Below, one piece after another: positions 8,595 through 17,249 of a stretch of 64,000 bases of DNA. The translations under genes were made by a program, and so were the position numbers. The stretch comes from 13-2-20CM-66-19 sp963760225 (GTDB taxonomy: Bacteria; Pseudomonadota; Gammaproteobacteria; Steroidobacterales; Steroidobacteraceae): positions 806,001 to 870,000 of the forward strand of contig CAVXCD010000002.1 of assembly GCA_963760225.1 (NCBI GenBank). Reading direction: 5' to 3'. Within the stretch, counting starts at the first letter, position 1; each line of letters opens with the position of its first letter. The notes under the pieces are model-generated. The model was not told the DNA's origin. It saw only the letters and a list, made by a program, of their open reading frames with translations, and did not search any database.

Positions 8595-10496
8595 TCAGCC
8601 CGCGGCGGCGTGCTTCAGCGCCTTCTGCGGCAGCGGCAGGGCGCGCGCCTCGCCCTCGCGACGCGAGTCGGCCGCGCCCTCGTAAGTGCCGTCGGCGCGA
8701 CGCACCACGCCGTGCAGCCCGGAGTTCTCCGCGTGGCCGCCTTTGAGCTCGATGCCGCGCTCGCGCAGTCCGGCGAGCACCGCCGGGGGGAACCTGGCCA
8801 TCTCACCGCTGAAGGTGTCGCCGCGCGCGATCAGGTTGGGCAGCTCGATCGCCTTCTTGAGCGACATCTTCCAGGCGAGCAGTGCGACCAGCGTCTTGGC
8901 GTTGTACTCGAGGATCGCCGAGCCGCCGGGGGAGCCGAGCGCCGCCACGAAGTCACCGGCGTGGTCGAGCACAATGATCGGCGCCATCGAGGAGCGCGGC
9001 CGCTTGCCGCCGCGCACCGCGTTGGCGACCGGCCGGCCATCCTCGGCCGGCACGAAGGAGAAATCGGTGAGCTGATTGTTGAGCACGAAGCCGCCGACGG
9101 TGCGGCCGGAGCCGAATACCGACTCCACCGTGGTGGTGATGGAAACGACGTCACCGTCGGCGTCCACGACGACGAAGTGGCTCGTGCCGGGCGACTCGGT
9201 CGTCACGTCACGGCCGCGCGGCAGCGCGAACTCCCCGGGCAGCGGAGCCGGCCCGGCGTGATCGCCGATCAGCTGCGCCCGCAGCCGCACGTAGGCCGGA
9301 TCGAGCATGCGCTCCACGGGTACCGGCACGAAGTGCGGATCCCCCACGTAACGGTCGCGGTCGGCGTACATCAGGCGGCTCGCCTGTGCGAACAGGAACC
9401 AGGCCTGCGGGTCCTGCGGCCCGCGCGTGGCGATGTCGGTGTGGTCGAGTATCGCCAGCATCTGCAGCAGCGCCACGCCGCTCGAGGGCGGCGGCGGTAC
9501 GCACACGGAGTAGCCGCGGTAGGGGCGGCACAGGGCATCGCCCGACTCCGCGCGGTAGCTGCCGAGGTCCTTGAGCGTCATCGTTCCGGGCAGCGGTGAC
9601 TGGTGGGTCACCTTGACGATGTCCGCTGCGATCTGTCCTTCCAGCAGAGCACGCGGGCCTTGCTGCGCGATGAGTTGCAGCGTGTGCGCGTACTCGGGGT
9701 TGCGGAACAGGTCGCCCTCCTCCAGGGTCTCGCCGTCGGGCTGCGAGAACAACATGCGCACTTCGTTGGTGGGTGGAAAGGGCGAACCCTCGCCGAGGTA
9801 CATCGCCAGCCGCGCGGAAACGATGAAGCCGTCGGTGGCGCTGCGAATCGCCGGCTCGAAAAGATCCTGCCAGCGCAGCGCGCCGACCGCGTGCTGCGCC
9901 GCCGCCAGCATGGCGATCGCGCCCGGAACGCCGGTGGAGATCCCGCTGCGCACCGCTTCGACGAACGGCAGCGGCTTACCGTGCTCATCGAGGAACATGT
10001 CGGGGCTTGCGGCAGCGGGAGCTTTCTCGCGGCCGTCCCACGCGGTCACGTGGCCGGTGTGCGCGTCGTAGTACAGGAGAAATGCGCCGCCGCCCACACC
10101 GGAGCTCTGCGGCTCGACCAGCCCGAGCATCGCCTGCACAGCGACCGCCGCGTCCACGGCGTTGCCGCCGCGCGCGAGGATCTTCAGTCCGGCCTCGACC
10201 GCCAGCGGGTTGGCGGCGGCCACCCAGGCCTGCTGGCCGGGGTGGCGGTGACGGTGAAACCACGACGGGCGCGGGCGCGGCGTCGGGGTTGCCGGAGCCG
10301 GCGCGGCTGCGGGCGCGGCCGCAGGCTCCTCCGCCGGCGGCGGCACGACGGCGGGGGGTGTGGCCGGCACGTCGGCCTGCGCCGTGGGCAGCGCTTGCGG
10401 CTGCGTCAGGCAGACCGCCGGCAGCCACAGGGCGAGGGCCGCCAGCGCCGCGCTGTGCCAGGGCGCCCTGCCGCTGTGCTGCGCCCGCGCGCTCAT
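8595..10496 (-). CDS. ggt: Gamma-glutamyltransferase (Ntn-hydrolase)
   Basis: A periplasmic enzyme that transfers or hydrolyses gamma-glutamyl groups, e.g. of glutathione. It has 633 residues: an N-terminal signal segment, an Ala/Pro-rich stretch to about residue 75, then the large subunit from AWVAAANPLAVEAGLKIL. The autoprocessing nucleophile is expected at T438 in ESPGTSHFVVVDADG. The small-subunit glycine motif GSPGGSAILEY is present. It ends before a convergent transglycosylase gene; acyP lies one base upstream on the same strand. Confidence 0.94.
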   Translation of the reverse strand: MSARAQHSGRAPWHSAALAALALWLPAVCLTQPQALPTAQADVPATPPAVVPPPAEEPAAAPAAAPAPATPTPRPRPSWFHRHRHPGQQAWVAAANPLAVEAGLKILARGGNAVDAAVAVQAMLGLVEPQSSGVGGGAFLLYYDAHTGHVTAWDGREKAPAAASPDMFLDEHGKPLPFVEAVRSGISTGVPGAIAMLAAAQHAVGALRWQDLFEPAIRSATDGFIVSARLAMYLGEGSPFPPTNEVRMLFSQPDGETLEEGDLFRNPEYAHTLQLIAQQGPRALLEGQIAADIVKVTHQSPLPGTMTLKDLGSYRAESGDALCRPYRGYSVCVPPPPSSGVALLQMLAILDHTDIATRGPQDPQAWFLFAQASRLMYADRDRYVGDPHFVPVPVERMLDPAYVRLRAQLIGDHAGPAPLPGEFALPRGRDVTTESPGTSHFVVVDADGDVVSITTTVESVFGSGRTVGGFVLNNQLTDFSFVPAEDGRPVANAVRGGKRPRSSMAPIIVLDHAGDFVAALGSPGGSAILEYNAKTLVALLAWKMSLKKAIELPNLIARGDTFSGEMARFPPAVLAGLRERGIELKGGHAENSGLHGVVRRADGTYEGAADSRREGEARALPLPQKALKHAAAG

Positions 10497-10497
10497 G

Positions 10498-10773
10498 TCA
10501 GGCGGTATGAAATCCGGTGTGCACGGCGGTCGGATCGTGGGGAGCGTCGCTCACTTCCACCGACGTGACCTTGCACGCGGACGAGCCTATCCACAGCCAG
10601 GTCACGAACGAGTTCACCACCGCTTCCTCCCCGCACGCCAGCACTTCAACGCGGCCGTCGGGCAGGTTGCGCGCGTAGCCGTGAATGCCGAGCTCCTGCG
10701 CGCGGCGCACGGCGGTCCCGCGGTAGAACACCCCCTGCACGCGTCCGCCGACCAGACACCTCTTGCACACCAT
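10498..10773 (-). CDS. acyP: Acylphosphatase
   Basis: A 91-residue single-domain enzyme hydrolysing acyl phosphates. The signature GRVQGVFYR contains the catalytic Arg, and YARNLPDGRVEV contains the catalytic Asn. The last 30 residues diverge from the usual sequence. It nearly abuts ggt (one-base gap), so the two are probably co-transcribed. Confidence 0.93.
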   Translation of the reverse strand: MVCKRCLVGGRVQGVFYRGTAVRRAQELGIHGYARNLPDGRVEVLACGEEAVVNSFVTWLWIGSSACKVTSVEVSDAPHDPTAVHTGFHTA

Positions 10774-10880
10774 GCCGCTTGCGCACTCGAGCCTTTGGCA
10801 AAGCGCGGATACTACTAGATGAGGATGTGCGGCGGCGTGCGGATGCCGTCGCCTGACTTTTATGGCAAGTTAGCCTAAGC

Positions 10881-11477
10881 ATGGCGGAGATCCTGGTGCT
10901 CTATTACTCGCGCAGCGGCGCCACCGCGGAGCTCGCACGCCAGGTATGCCGGGGCGTGGAGAGCGCCGCCGGCGCGAGCGCCCGGCTGCGCACGGTGCCG
11001 CCGGTCGCCGCGCAAAGCGAAGTCCCGCCGCAGCCGGTGCCGGCGAGTGGCGCGCCGTACGCCACCCTCGAGGACCTGCGCGACACGCACGCGCTGGTGC
11101 TCGGCAGCCCGACGCGCTTCGGCAACATGGCGGCGCCGCTGAAATACTTCCTCGATTCCACCGCGAGCCTGTGGCTGTCGGGCGCGCTGGCCGGCAAGCC
11201 GGCCGGCGTATTCACCTCTACGCAGACCATGCACGGCGGACAGGAAACGACGCTGCTGTCGATGATGCTGCCGCTGCTGCACCATGGCATGTACCTGGTC
11301 GGCCTGCCGTATACCGAGCGTGCGCTGAACGAGACCCGCAGCGGCGGCACCCCCTACGGCGCCTCGCACGTCGGCGCGGCGGACACGGCGCCGCTGCTGA
11401 CCGAGGCGGAAAAGTCCCTGGCGCAGGCCCTCGGACGGCGCGTGGCGCTGCTCGCCGTACAGCTGTCGCGCCGCTGA
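10881..11477 (+). CDS. wrbA: NAD(P)H:quinone oxidoreductase, WrbA type
   Basis: A 198-residue flavodoxin-fold quinone reductase. The FMN phosphate loop is at the start (VLYYSRSGATAELA). The WrbA hallmarks GSPTRFGNMAAPLKYFLD and TSTQTMHGGQETTLLSMM are present, as is GLPYTE near the dimer interface. Monocistronic, divergent from acyP and convergent with hda. It ends 24 bases before the hda stop with no clear terminator between them. Confidence 0.95.
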   Translation: MAEILVLYYSRSGATAELARQVCRGVESAAGASARLRTVPPVAAQSEVPPQPVPASGAPYATLEDLRDTHALVLGSPTRFGNMAAPLKYFLDSTASLWLSGALAGKPAGVFTSTQTMHGGQETTLLSMMLPLLHHGMYLVGLPYTERALNETRSGGTPYGASHVGAADTAPLLTEAEKSLAQALGRRVALLAVQLSRR

Positions 11478-11501
11478 AAGTGCGCCGCGCGGCTTGCGAC
11501 C

Positions 11502-12209
11502 TCAGTCGCCGTCGGGCGCCGCGGCGCGCAGCACTTCGCGGATGAACGGCACGGTGAGCCGCCGCTGTGCCGCGAGCGAAGCCTCGTCGAGCGTATCGAG
11601 CAGCTGGTAGAGCGTGCGCATGTCGCGCGGCATGCGCCGCTGCAGCCACTGCCAGGTTTCCAGCGGCAGCTCCAGTCCGCGCAGCCGTGCGCGCAGTTGC
11701 AGGGCGGCGTGCTGTTCCTGCTCGTCGAGCGCGCGCAGCTGGAACACCACGCCCGCGGCGCACCTCGAGCCGAGGTCGGCAAGCCCCCAGCCGAGCAGCG
11801 CCGGGGGCACCGGCGCTGCCACGATCAGCCGGCCATCGGCCTCCTGCAGCTCGTTGAGCAGCGCGAACAGCGCGCGCTCCCACTCCGGCCGGCCGGCGAT
11901 GTGCTGCAGATCGTCCAGGCACAGGCACTGCATCTGTGTCAGCCCTTCAAGAATGCCGGGGCCGAGCGTCGCCACCTGGGCGAGCGGCACGTAGCCCGAA
12001 CGCATGCGCTCGCCCGCCAGCGTGCACGCAGCCTGCAGCAGATGACTCTTGCCGCAACCGGCCGGGCCGCACAACCAGGTAAGGCCGCCGCCTTCCCCGC
12101 CCGTGGCCACGCGCTGCAGATGCGCCACGGCCTGCGCGTTGCGCCCCGTCAGAAAGCTGGCGAACACCGCGCGATCCGGCAGGCGCACACCGAGCGGGAG
12201 CTGCTGCAT
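11502..12209 (-). CDS. hda: DnaA regulatory inactivator Hda
   Basis: An AAA+ DnaA paralogue lacking the DNA-binding domain; with the sliding clamp it promotes ATP hydrolysis on DnaA and so limits replication initiation. At 235 residues it matches Hda length. The N-terminus carries QLPLGV, matching the clamp-binding motif position. Walker A is CGPAGCGKSHLL and Walker B is CLCLDDLQHI. The neighbours (CDP-alcohol transferase, DUF2066, purM, purN) form the usual gammaproteobacterial hda locus. Confidence 0.93.
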   Translation of the reverse strand: MQQLPLGVRLPDRAVFASFLTGRNAQAVAHLQRVATGGEGGGLTWLCGPAGCGKSHLLQAACTLAGERMRSGYVPLAQVATLGPGILEGLTQMQCLCLDDLQHIAGRPEWERALFALLNELQEADGRLIVAAPVPPALLGWGLADLGSRCAAGVVFQLRALDEQEQHAALQLRARLRGLELPLETWQWLQRRMPRDMRTLYQLLDTLDEASLAAQRRLTVPFIREVLRAAAPDGD

Positions 12210-12222
12210 CGCCTACCGTGCC

Positions 12223-12792
12223 CTACGCGGTACGCGCCGGTTGGGTCCACGCGCGGCGCGTGAACGTCAGGATGTAGTGCACTCCGGAGAGCACCGTGGT
12301 GGCCAGGGTGAGTAGCGCGCAGGCATCGAGAATCTCCTGCGGCGGCACGCCGGCCGCGCCGGCCGCGCTGGCCGCGCCGTGCAGCAGCACCAGCATGACG
12401 TACAGCAGCTGCATGGCGGTATTGACCTTGCTGATGGCGGTCGGCCGTCCGCGCAGCGGTCCGAACCACAGCCAGAAAGTCAGCGCACCGAGCCCGATCA
12501 TCACGTCGCGCGCCACCACCGCGGCGGTCAGCCACCACGGAACCAGCCCGAGCCACGCGCACTCGACGAACACCGCGACCAGCAGCAGCTTGTCGGCCAC
12601 CGGATCGAGGAACCTGCCGAGCTCCGAGGTCCAGTCGAAGCGCTTGGCGAGGTAGCCGTCGAGGCCGTCGGACACCGCGGCAGCGATGAACACCACGAGC
12701 GCCGCCAGGTCGGCACCGGCGTGCAGCGCGCGCACGATCGGCCACACCAGCAGCAGGCGGATCACGCAGATGAGATTGGGCAGGTGGCGCAC
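12223..12792 (-). CDS. CDP-alcohol phosphatidyltransferase family protein (PgsA-like)
   Basis: A membrane phospholipid-synthesis enzyme of 189 residues with a GTG start. The family signature DGLDGYLAKRF, then G, then FLDPVADK, has Lys where PgsA usually has Arg. Four to five hydrophobic helices are visible. The substrate (glycerol 3-phosphate or another alcohol) cannot be assigned from sequence alone. It sits between hda and DUF2066, a position occupied by a PgsA-like paralogue in many gammaproteobacteria. Confidence 0.85.
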   Translation of the reverse strand: MRHLPNLICVIRLLLVWPIVRALHAGADLAALVVFIAAAVSDGLDGYLAKRFDWTSELGRFLDPVADKLLLVAVFVECAWLGLVPWWLTAAVVARDVMIGLGALTFWLWFGPLRGRPTAISKVNTAMQLLYVMLVLLHGAASAAGAAGVPPQEILDACALLTLATTVLSGVHYILTFTRRAWTQPARTA

Positions 12793-12819
12793 GAGCGGCG
12801 GTGAGCAGCGCTGGCCAGT

Positions 12820-13797
12820 TCAGCCTTGCGGCTGGTAGCGGTACACCAGCCGCGCAGCGCCACCGGCGCCGCGCACCAGGTGCGCCGAGCCTGACAGCGC
12901 CTGCTCCAGTCCCGCGGCGCCGCCGCGTACGGTGAGCGCGAAGGTGACGCTGCCGGGGTCGGCCGCCACGACATTGGCGCGCCGCACCCCTGGCACGCTC
13001 TGCAGCAGCTGCGCGACCGCCGCATACGCTGTCAGCGAGTCGACGCCGTCGATCTCGACGCGCGCCTCGGCGTCCGCATCGGCAAGCGAAGTCGCCTGCT
13101 GCGGCACCAGCAGGTCCACCGTGTGGTCGATGCCCGCGCCGAGCGGACCGGTCCAGCTGGCGCTCAGCAGCGGCGTGTGCAGAGTCCACTGCAGCGCGCC
13201 GTCGGTTTCCGCCCCGCGGCCGACGAGCACCTCGTCGCCGCCGTAGCGCTGCGCCGCCTGCAGCAGCGCCTCGCCGCTCAGCGGGTTGCCGGCGGCATCC
13301 GCGAGGGCGAGCGGGATCAGCGTGATCGGCAGGCCGCGCTCGGCCGCGACCCGCTCGAGCTCGGCGCGCGCCGCATCCGCTGCGGCGCGCGCGCGCGGCG
13401 GGTCGAGCACTACCAGCGTGAACGGCCGCTCACGCTGCCACAGGCTCCGTCCCGCGGCGCTGATGGCGCGCTCGACCGCGGCGGCGTCGAACACCACCTG
13501 CGCCTCGCCGCGTGGTCCGGTGGCGTAACTGCCCACGTAGCGGGCGGCGTCGGCGATCACGCTGGCGAACGCCGGATCATCGGCGGCCTCGCGCCGGCCG
13601 GTGGCGCGCACCAGCGCCTGGCGCATGGCATCCTGCACCGCGGGCACCGACTGGCCGTCGATGTCGACCTCGTAGACGCGCACCGGCCGTCCCGCCGTAC
13701 ACGGTGTCGACAGCGCGCAGCAGGCGACGGCGAGCAGCGTCAGCAGTCCGCGCACGTGCCGTGTTGCAGCGAGTGATTTGGGGCCCGTTCGGGACAT
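12820..13797 (-). CDS. DUF2066 domain-containing exported protein
   Basis: A 325-residue protein from the chosen ATG (MSRTGPKSLAATRHVRG), which is followed by a good signal peptide (LLTLLAVACCALSTPCTAG). An ATG 22 codons upstream lacks that logic. The body (VYEVDIDGQSVPAVQDAMRQ onward) matches the DUF2066 family, usually found between hda/pgsA-like and divergent purM, as here. Function is unknown; a periplasmic or envelope role is inferred from the signal sequence and context. Confidence 0.85.
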   Translation of the reverse strand: MSRTGPKSLAATRHVRGLLTLLAVACCALSTPCTAGRPVRVYEVDIDGQSVPAVQDAMRQALVRATGRREAADDPAFASVIADAARYVGSYATGPRGEAQVVFDAAAVERAISAAGRSLWQRERPFTLVVLDPPRARAAADAARAELERVAAERGLPITLIPLALADAAGNPLSGEALLQAAQRYGGDEVLVGRGAETDGALQWTLHTPLLSASWTGPLGAGIDHTVDLLVPQQATSLADADAEARVEIDGVDSLTAYAAVAQLLQSVPGVRRANVVAADPGSVTFALTVRGGAAGLEQALSGSAHLVRGAGGAARLVYRYQPQG

Positions 13798-13925
13798 TGT
13801 CTGGGTCGCGCGCGCACCGGAGCGCAGCGCCGCGTACAATAGCATAGGCGCCGCGCCCTCCACGGCGCACCGCGCAACGTGCCGCTACCGGCATGCACGC
13901 GACACGGGCGGCGGCGCAAACAATT

Positions 13926-14957
13926 ATGAGCGAATTCACCGGTATCACTTATCGCGATGCCGGCGTCGACATTGACGCTGGCGACGAGCTCGTCGAGCGC
14001 ATCAAGCCGCTGGTGCGCCGCGCACAGCGCCGCGAGGTGCTCGCCGGCATCGGCGGTTTCGGTGCGCTGGTGGAGCTGCCGCCCGGCTACCGGCGGCCGG
14101 TGCTGGTGGCCGGCACCGACGGGGTGGGCACCAAGCTGCGCCTGGCGATCGACAGCGGCCGTCACGACACCATCGGCATCGACCTGGTCGCGATGTGCGC
14201 CAACGACGTGGTGGTTCAGGGGGCGGAGCCGCTGTTCTTCCTCGATTACTACGCGACCGGCAAGTTGCAGGTCGCGGTCGCCGAAGCGGTAGTGCGCGGC
14301 ATCGTCGAGGGCTGCGTGCAGGCGGGCGCGGCGCTGGTGGGCGGCGAGACTGCCGAGATGCCGGGGATGTACCAGGGGGCCGACTACGACCTCGCCGGTT
14401 TCTGCGTCGGCGTGGTGGAGAAGGACGCGATCATCGACGGCACGGCGGTCAGCGCCGGCGATGCCGTGGTCGGGCTCGGCTCCTCCGGTCCGCATGCCAA
14501 CGGCTACTCGCTGATCCGCAAGCTGCTCAGCGTGGCAGGCGCCACGCCGACAACCGAGCTCGAGGGGAGCAACCTGTTCGAGCGGCTGATGGCACCGACG
14601 CGCATCTACGTGAAGCCGCTGCTGGCGCTCATCCGGGCGATGCCGGTGCATGCGCTCGCGCACATCACCGGCGGCGGTCTCACCGACAACATCCCGCGGG
14701 TGCTGCCCGCGGGCCTCGAGGCCGTGCTCGAGCGGCGCAGCTGGCCCGAGGATCCGCTGTTCGGCTGGCTGCAGCGTACCGCGCGCATCGACGATGCCGA
14801 GATGTACCGCACCTTCAACTGCGGCATCGGCATGGCGGTGATCGTGCCGGGTGAGCGCGCGCAGGCGGCGGTGGAGTTCCTCAGGGCGCGCGGCGAGAGC
14901 GCGCAGATCATCGGCGAGGTGCGCGCCGGCGGGCGCGGCGTGTTCTTCAGCGCATGA
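13926..14957 (+). CDS. purM: Phosphoribosylformylglycinamidine cyclo-ligase
   Basis: The fifth step of purine synthesis, forming AIR with ATP. The start chosen is the ATG of MSEFTGITYRDAGVDIDAG, giving 343 residues; an ATG 11 codons upstream adds an atypical extension. Motifs GTDGVGTKLRLA, GGETAEMPGMY and GSSGPHANGYSLIRK are diagnostic. It overlaps purN by four bases (ATGA), implying translational coupling. Confidence 0.96.
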   Translation: MSEFTGITYRDAGVDIDAGDELVERIKPLVRRAQRREVLAGIGGFGALVELPPGYRRPVLVAGTDGVGTKLRLAIDSGRHDTIGIDLVAMCANDVVVQGAEPLFFLDYYATGKLQVAVAEAVVRGIVEGCVQAGAALVGGETAEMPGMYQGADYDLAGFCVGVVEKDAIIDGTAVSAGDAVVGLGSSGPHANGYSLIRKLLSVAGATPTTELEGSNLFERLMAPTRIYVKPLLALIRAMPVHALAHITGGGLTDNIPRVLPAGLEAVLERRSWPEDPLFGWLQRTARIDDAEMYRTFNCGIGMAVIVPGERAQAAVEFLRARGESAQIIGEVRAGGRGVFFSA

Positions 14958-15616
14958 GCGCCACGCCGCCGCTGCGGCTCGCGGTCCTGATATCGGGGCG
15001 CGGCTCGAACATGACCGCGATCGTGCGCGCCTGCCTCGCCGGCGCCATCGCCGCACGCCCGGTGGTCGTGATCGCCGATCGCCCGCAGGCCGCAGGACTG
15101 GCCAGTGCGGCGAGCCTCGGCGTGGACACGGCCACGGTGGCAGCCGGCGCCGGCGCCCCCTTCGAGCAGCAGCTCGGCGAGATCCTCGCCGCAGCGCAGC
15201 CCGATTTTGTCGCACTCGCCGGCTTCATGCGCGTGCTGTCCGCGGCGTTCGTCGCGCGCTACGCCGGTCGCATGCTCAACATTCATCCCTCGCTGCTGCC
15301 CGCCTACCGCGGCCTGCACACACACCGGCGCGTCCTGGCCGCCGGCGAGCGCGTGCACGGTGCGAGCGTGCACTTCGTGACCGCCGAGCTCGACAGCGGC
15401 CCCGTCGTGCTGCAGTCGAAGCTCGCGGTGCAGCCCGGGGACACCGCAGCGACGCTGGCCGCTCGCGTGCTGGCGACCGAGCACATCATCTATCCGCGGG
15501 CGCTCGGCTGGTTCGCACAGGGCCGCCTTGCGTGGCACGATAATGCTGCGTGGCTGGACGGACGGCGGCTCGAGGCGCCCGTGGTGGAGGATTTTGGTGC
15601 AGCAGTACACGGTTGA
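14954..15616 (+). CDS. purN: Phosphoribosylglycinamide formyltransferase 1
   Basis: Transfers the formyl group of 10-formyltetrahydrofolate to GAR. A 220-residue protein with the SGRGSNM phosphate-binding loop near the N-terminus, the catalytic segment NIHPSLLPAYRGLHTH, and HFVTAELDSGPVVLQ with the catalytic Asp. It follows purM with a four-base overlap and runs 20 bases into the start of the DUF3108 gene. Confidence 0.95.
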   Translation: MSATPPLRLAVLISGRGSNMTAIVRACLAGAIAARPVVVIADRPQAAGLASAASLGVDTATVAAGAGAPFEQQLGEILAAAQPDFVALAGFMRVLSAAFVARYAGRMLNIHPSLLPAYRGLHTHRRVLAAGERVHGASVHFVTAELDSGPVVLQSKLAVQPGDTAATLAARVLATEHIIYPRALGWFAQGRLAWHDNAAWLDGRRLEAPVVEDFGAAVHG

Positions 15617-16364
15617 TTGCGGCGGCAGGCGCAGCGCACGGCTGCGGCGCGTGTTCGCCGGCGCGCTCGCCGGCGCGCTGCTCGCCAGCGCGCTGCTCGC
15701 CACCGGTGTCACGGCCGCCGACGAGCTCAAGCCCTTCGAGGCGAGCTACGCCTGGATCTGGAATGGCATGACGGTCGCGGTGACGACGCTCACGCTCGCG
15801 AAGAGCGGCGCTGACACCTGGACCTACACCTCGCGCAGCGAGCCGCGCGGCGTCGGCAAGCTGATGTCCCAGCGTCCGCGCACCGCGAGCGTGCTGCGCG
15901 TCACCCCAGGCGGTGTCGAGCCCTTGAGCTACAAGGGTGACGACGGCACCAGCTCCACGCAGCGCAGCATCGACCTCACGTACGACTGGGACAAGCATCG
16001 TGTCACCGGCGTCTACGAGCAGACCCCGGTCGACCTGCCGCTCACCGCGCAGGTGCAGGACGACTCGTCCATTCAGATCGCACTCATGGTCGCGCTGCTG
16101 CGCGGCCAGACCCCTGATCGCTTCGATCTGATCGACAAGGACGCGGTGCGCGAGTACCACTATGCGCGCGCGGGGCAGGCGACGCTGCCCACACCGCTCG
16201 GCGCGCTGGCCGCGGTCATCTACACCAGCCGCAAGGCGAACTCACCGCGCGTCAACAGCTACTGGTGCGCGCCCGATCAGGGCTACATCCCGCTGCGCGT
16301 GCAGCAGAAGCGCGCCGATGAGGTGGAGTGGACCATGGAGATCCTGAGTCTCAAGCGTGAGTGA
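15597..16364 (+). CDS. DUF3108 domain-containing exported protein
   Basis: The GTG at 15597 was chosen because GGAGG lies six bases upstream; it overlaps the purN end by 20 bases. The 255-residue product starts with a signal or anchor segment (VFAGALAGALLASALLATGV). The mature part, from LKPFEASYAWIWNGMTVA, matches the DUF3108 family often found after purMN. Beta-rich, probably periplasmic; function unknown. Confidence 0.85.
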   Translation: MQQYTVDCGGRRSARLRRVFAGALAGALLASALLATGVTAADELKPFEASYAWIWNGMTVAVTTLTLAKSGADTWTYTSRSEPRGVGKLMSQRPRTASVLRVTPGGVEPLSYKGDDGTSSTQRSIDLTYDWDKHRVTGVYEQTPVDLPLTAQVQDDSSIQIALMVALLRGQTPDRFDLIDKDAVREYHYARAGQATLPTPLGALAAVIYTSRKANSPRVNSYWCAPDQGYIPLRVQQKRADEVEWTMEILSLKRE

Positions 16365-16365
16365 C

Positions 16366-16381
16366 GCCGCGCGCACGCGGC
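16366..16381. terminator. Short GC hairpin between convergent genes
   Basis: Arms GCCGCG and CGCGGC with a four-base loop lie just past the DUF3108 stop and before the dcd stop. There is no T-run, so intrinsic termination is only a possibility. Confidence 0.2.
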
Positions 16382-16394
16382 GCGCCACGCCCGC

Positions 16395-16961
16395 TCAGGT
16401 CTTCGGCAGTGTCACGCCGCGCTGACCCTGGTACTTGCCACCGCGATCGCGGTAGGAGACCGAGCAGACCTCGTCGGATTCGAAGAACAGCATCTGCGCC
16501 ACACCCTCATTGGCGTAGATCTTCGCCGGCAGCGGCGTGGTGTTGGAAAACTCCAGCGTCACGTGGCCTTCCCACTCGGGTTCCAGCGGCGTTACGTTGA
16601 CGATGCAACCGCAGCGCGCGTAGGTGCTTTTTCCGAGAGTTACCACCAGCACGTTGCGTGGGATGCGAAAGTACTCCACCGTGCGCGCCAAGGCGAACGA
16701 GTTCGGCGGAATGATGCAGACATCACCGGCGAAGTCGACGAAGCTCTTCTCGTCGAAAGCCTTCGGGTCAACGATGGTGGAGTTGATGTTGGTGAAGATC
16801 TTGAACTCGCTCGCACAGCGCACGTCGTAGCCGTAGCTGGAGGTGCCGTAGGACACGATCCGTCGGCCGTTGACCTCGCGCACCTGCCCGGGCTCGAACG
16901 GCTCGATCATCCCGTGCTCGCGCGCCATGCGGCGGATCCAGTTGTCGGACTTGATGCTCAT
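16395..16961 (-). CDS. dcd: dCTP deaminase
   Basis: Converts dCTP to dUTP for thymidylate synthesis. A 188-residue protein with SYGTSSYGYDVRCASEF at the N-terminal nucleotide site, the catalytic PPNSFALARTVEYF segment with its Glu, and GKSTYARCGCIVNVTPLEPEWEG. Transcribed leftward, convergent with DUF3108. It is separated from mrp by 288 bases that contain a repeat element. Confidence 0.96.
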   Translation of the reverse strand: MSIKSDNWIRRMAREHGMIEPFEPGQVREVNGRRIVSYGTSSYGYDVRCASEFKIFTNINSTIVDPKAFDEKSFVDFAGDVCIIPPNSFALARTVEYFRIPRNVLVVTLGKSTYARCGCIVNVTPLEPEWEGHVTLEFSNTTPLPAKIYANEGVAQMLFFESDEVCSVSYRDRGGKYQGQRGVTLPKT

Positions 16962-17051
16962 CGGGCTCCGCCGACGGGTAGGTCGGCGCAGAGTACCGCA
17001 CCCGGACTACTTCGGCGAGACGTGGGCGCCTGCGCGGCGCGCAGATGCAAG

Positions 17052-17192
17052 GGTCCTTTTTTCAATAGTTGCGTGTACGCGCAACTATTCAGAAGCGGTC
17101 GGTGAGCGGCGCAGCCTGTGTCCATCGGGACTTGCGCGCGATTCCGTGCATTTCAATAGTTGCGTGCACCCGCAACTATTGTGAAAGGGACC
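17052..17192. repeat. Composite palindromic element with two matching hairpins (REP/BIME-like)
   Basis: Two hairpins share identical 10-bp arms AATAGTTGCG / CGCAACTATT: 17064-17089 (loop TGTACG) and 17155-17180 (loop TGCACC). The outer flanks are also related as an inverted pair: GGTCCTTTTTTC before the first and GTGAAAGGGACC after the second. The 65 bases between the hairpins show no symmetry. This fills most of the dcd-mrp gap. It resembles a bacterial interspersed mosaic element; no transposase is nearby. Confidence 0.7.
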
Positions 17193-17249
17193 TACAACAC
17201 GCGCCGCCCCCCACGAGGGGAGCCGTTGCTGCCGCGCCATACCGCGCGC

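Noticed and set aside
16969..16988. CGCCGAC/GTCGGCG inverted repeat just upstream of dcd
   Set aside because: Short, purely GC-rich symmetry that is expected by chance in this composition.
17052..17192. CRISPR array
   Set aside because: Only two palindromic units with unlike spacing and inverted flanks; no repeat-spacer periodicity and no cas genes.
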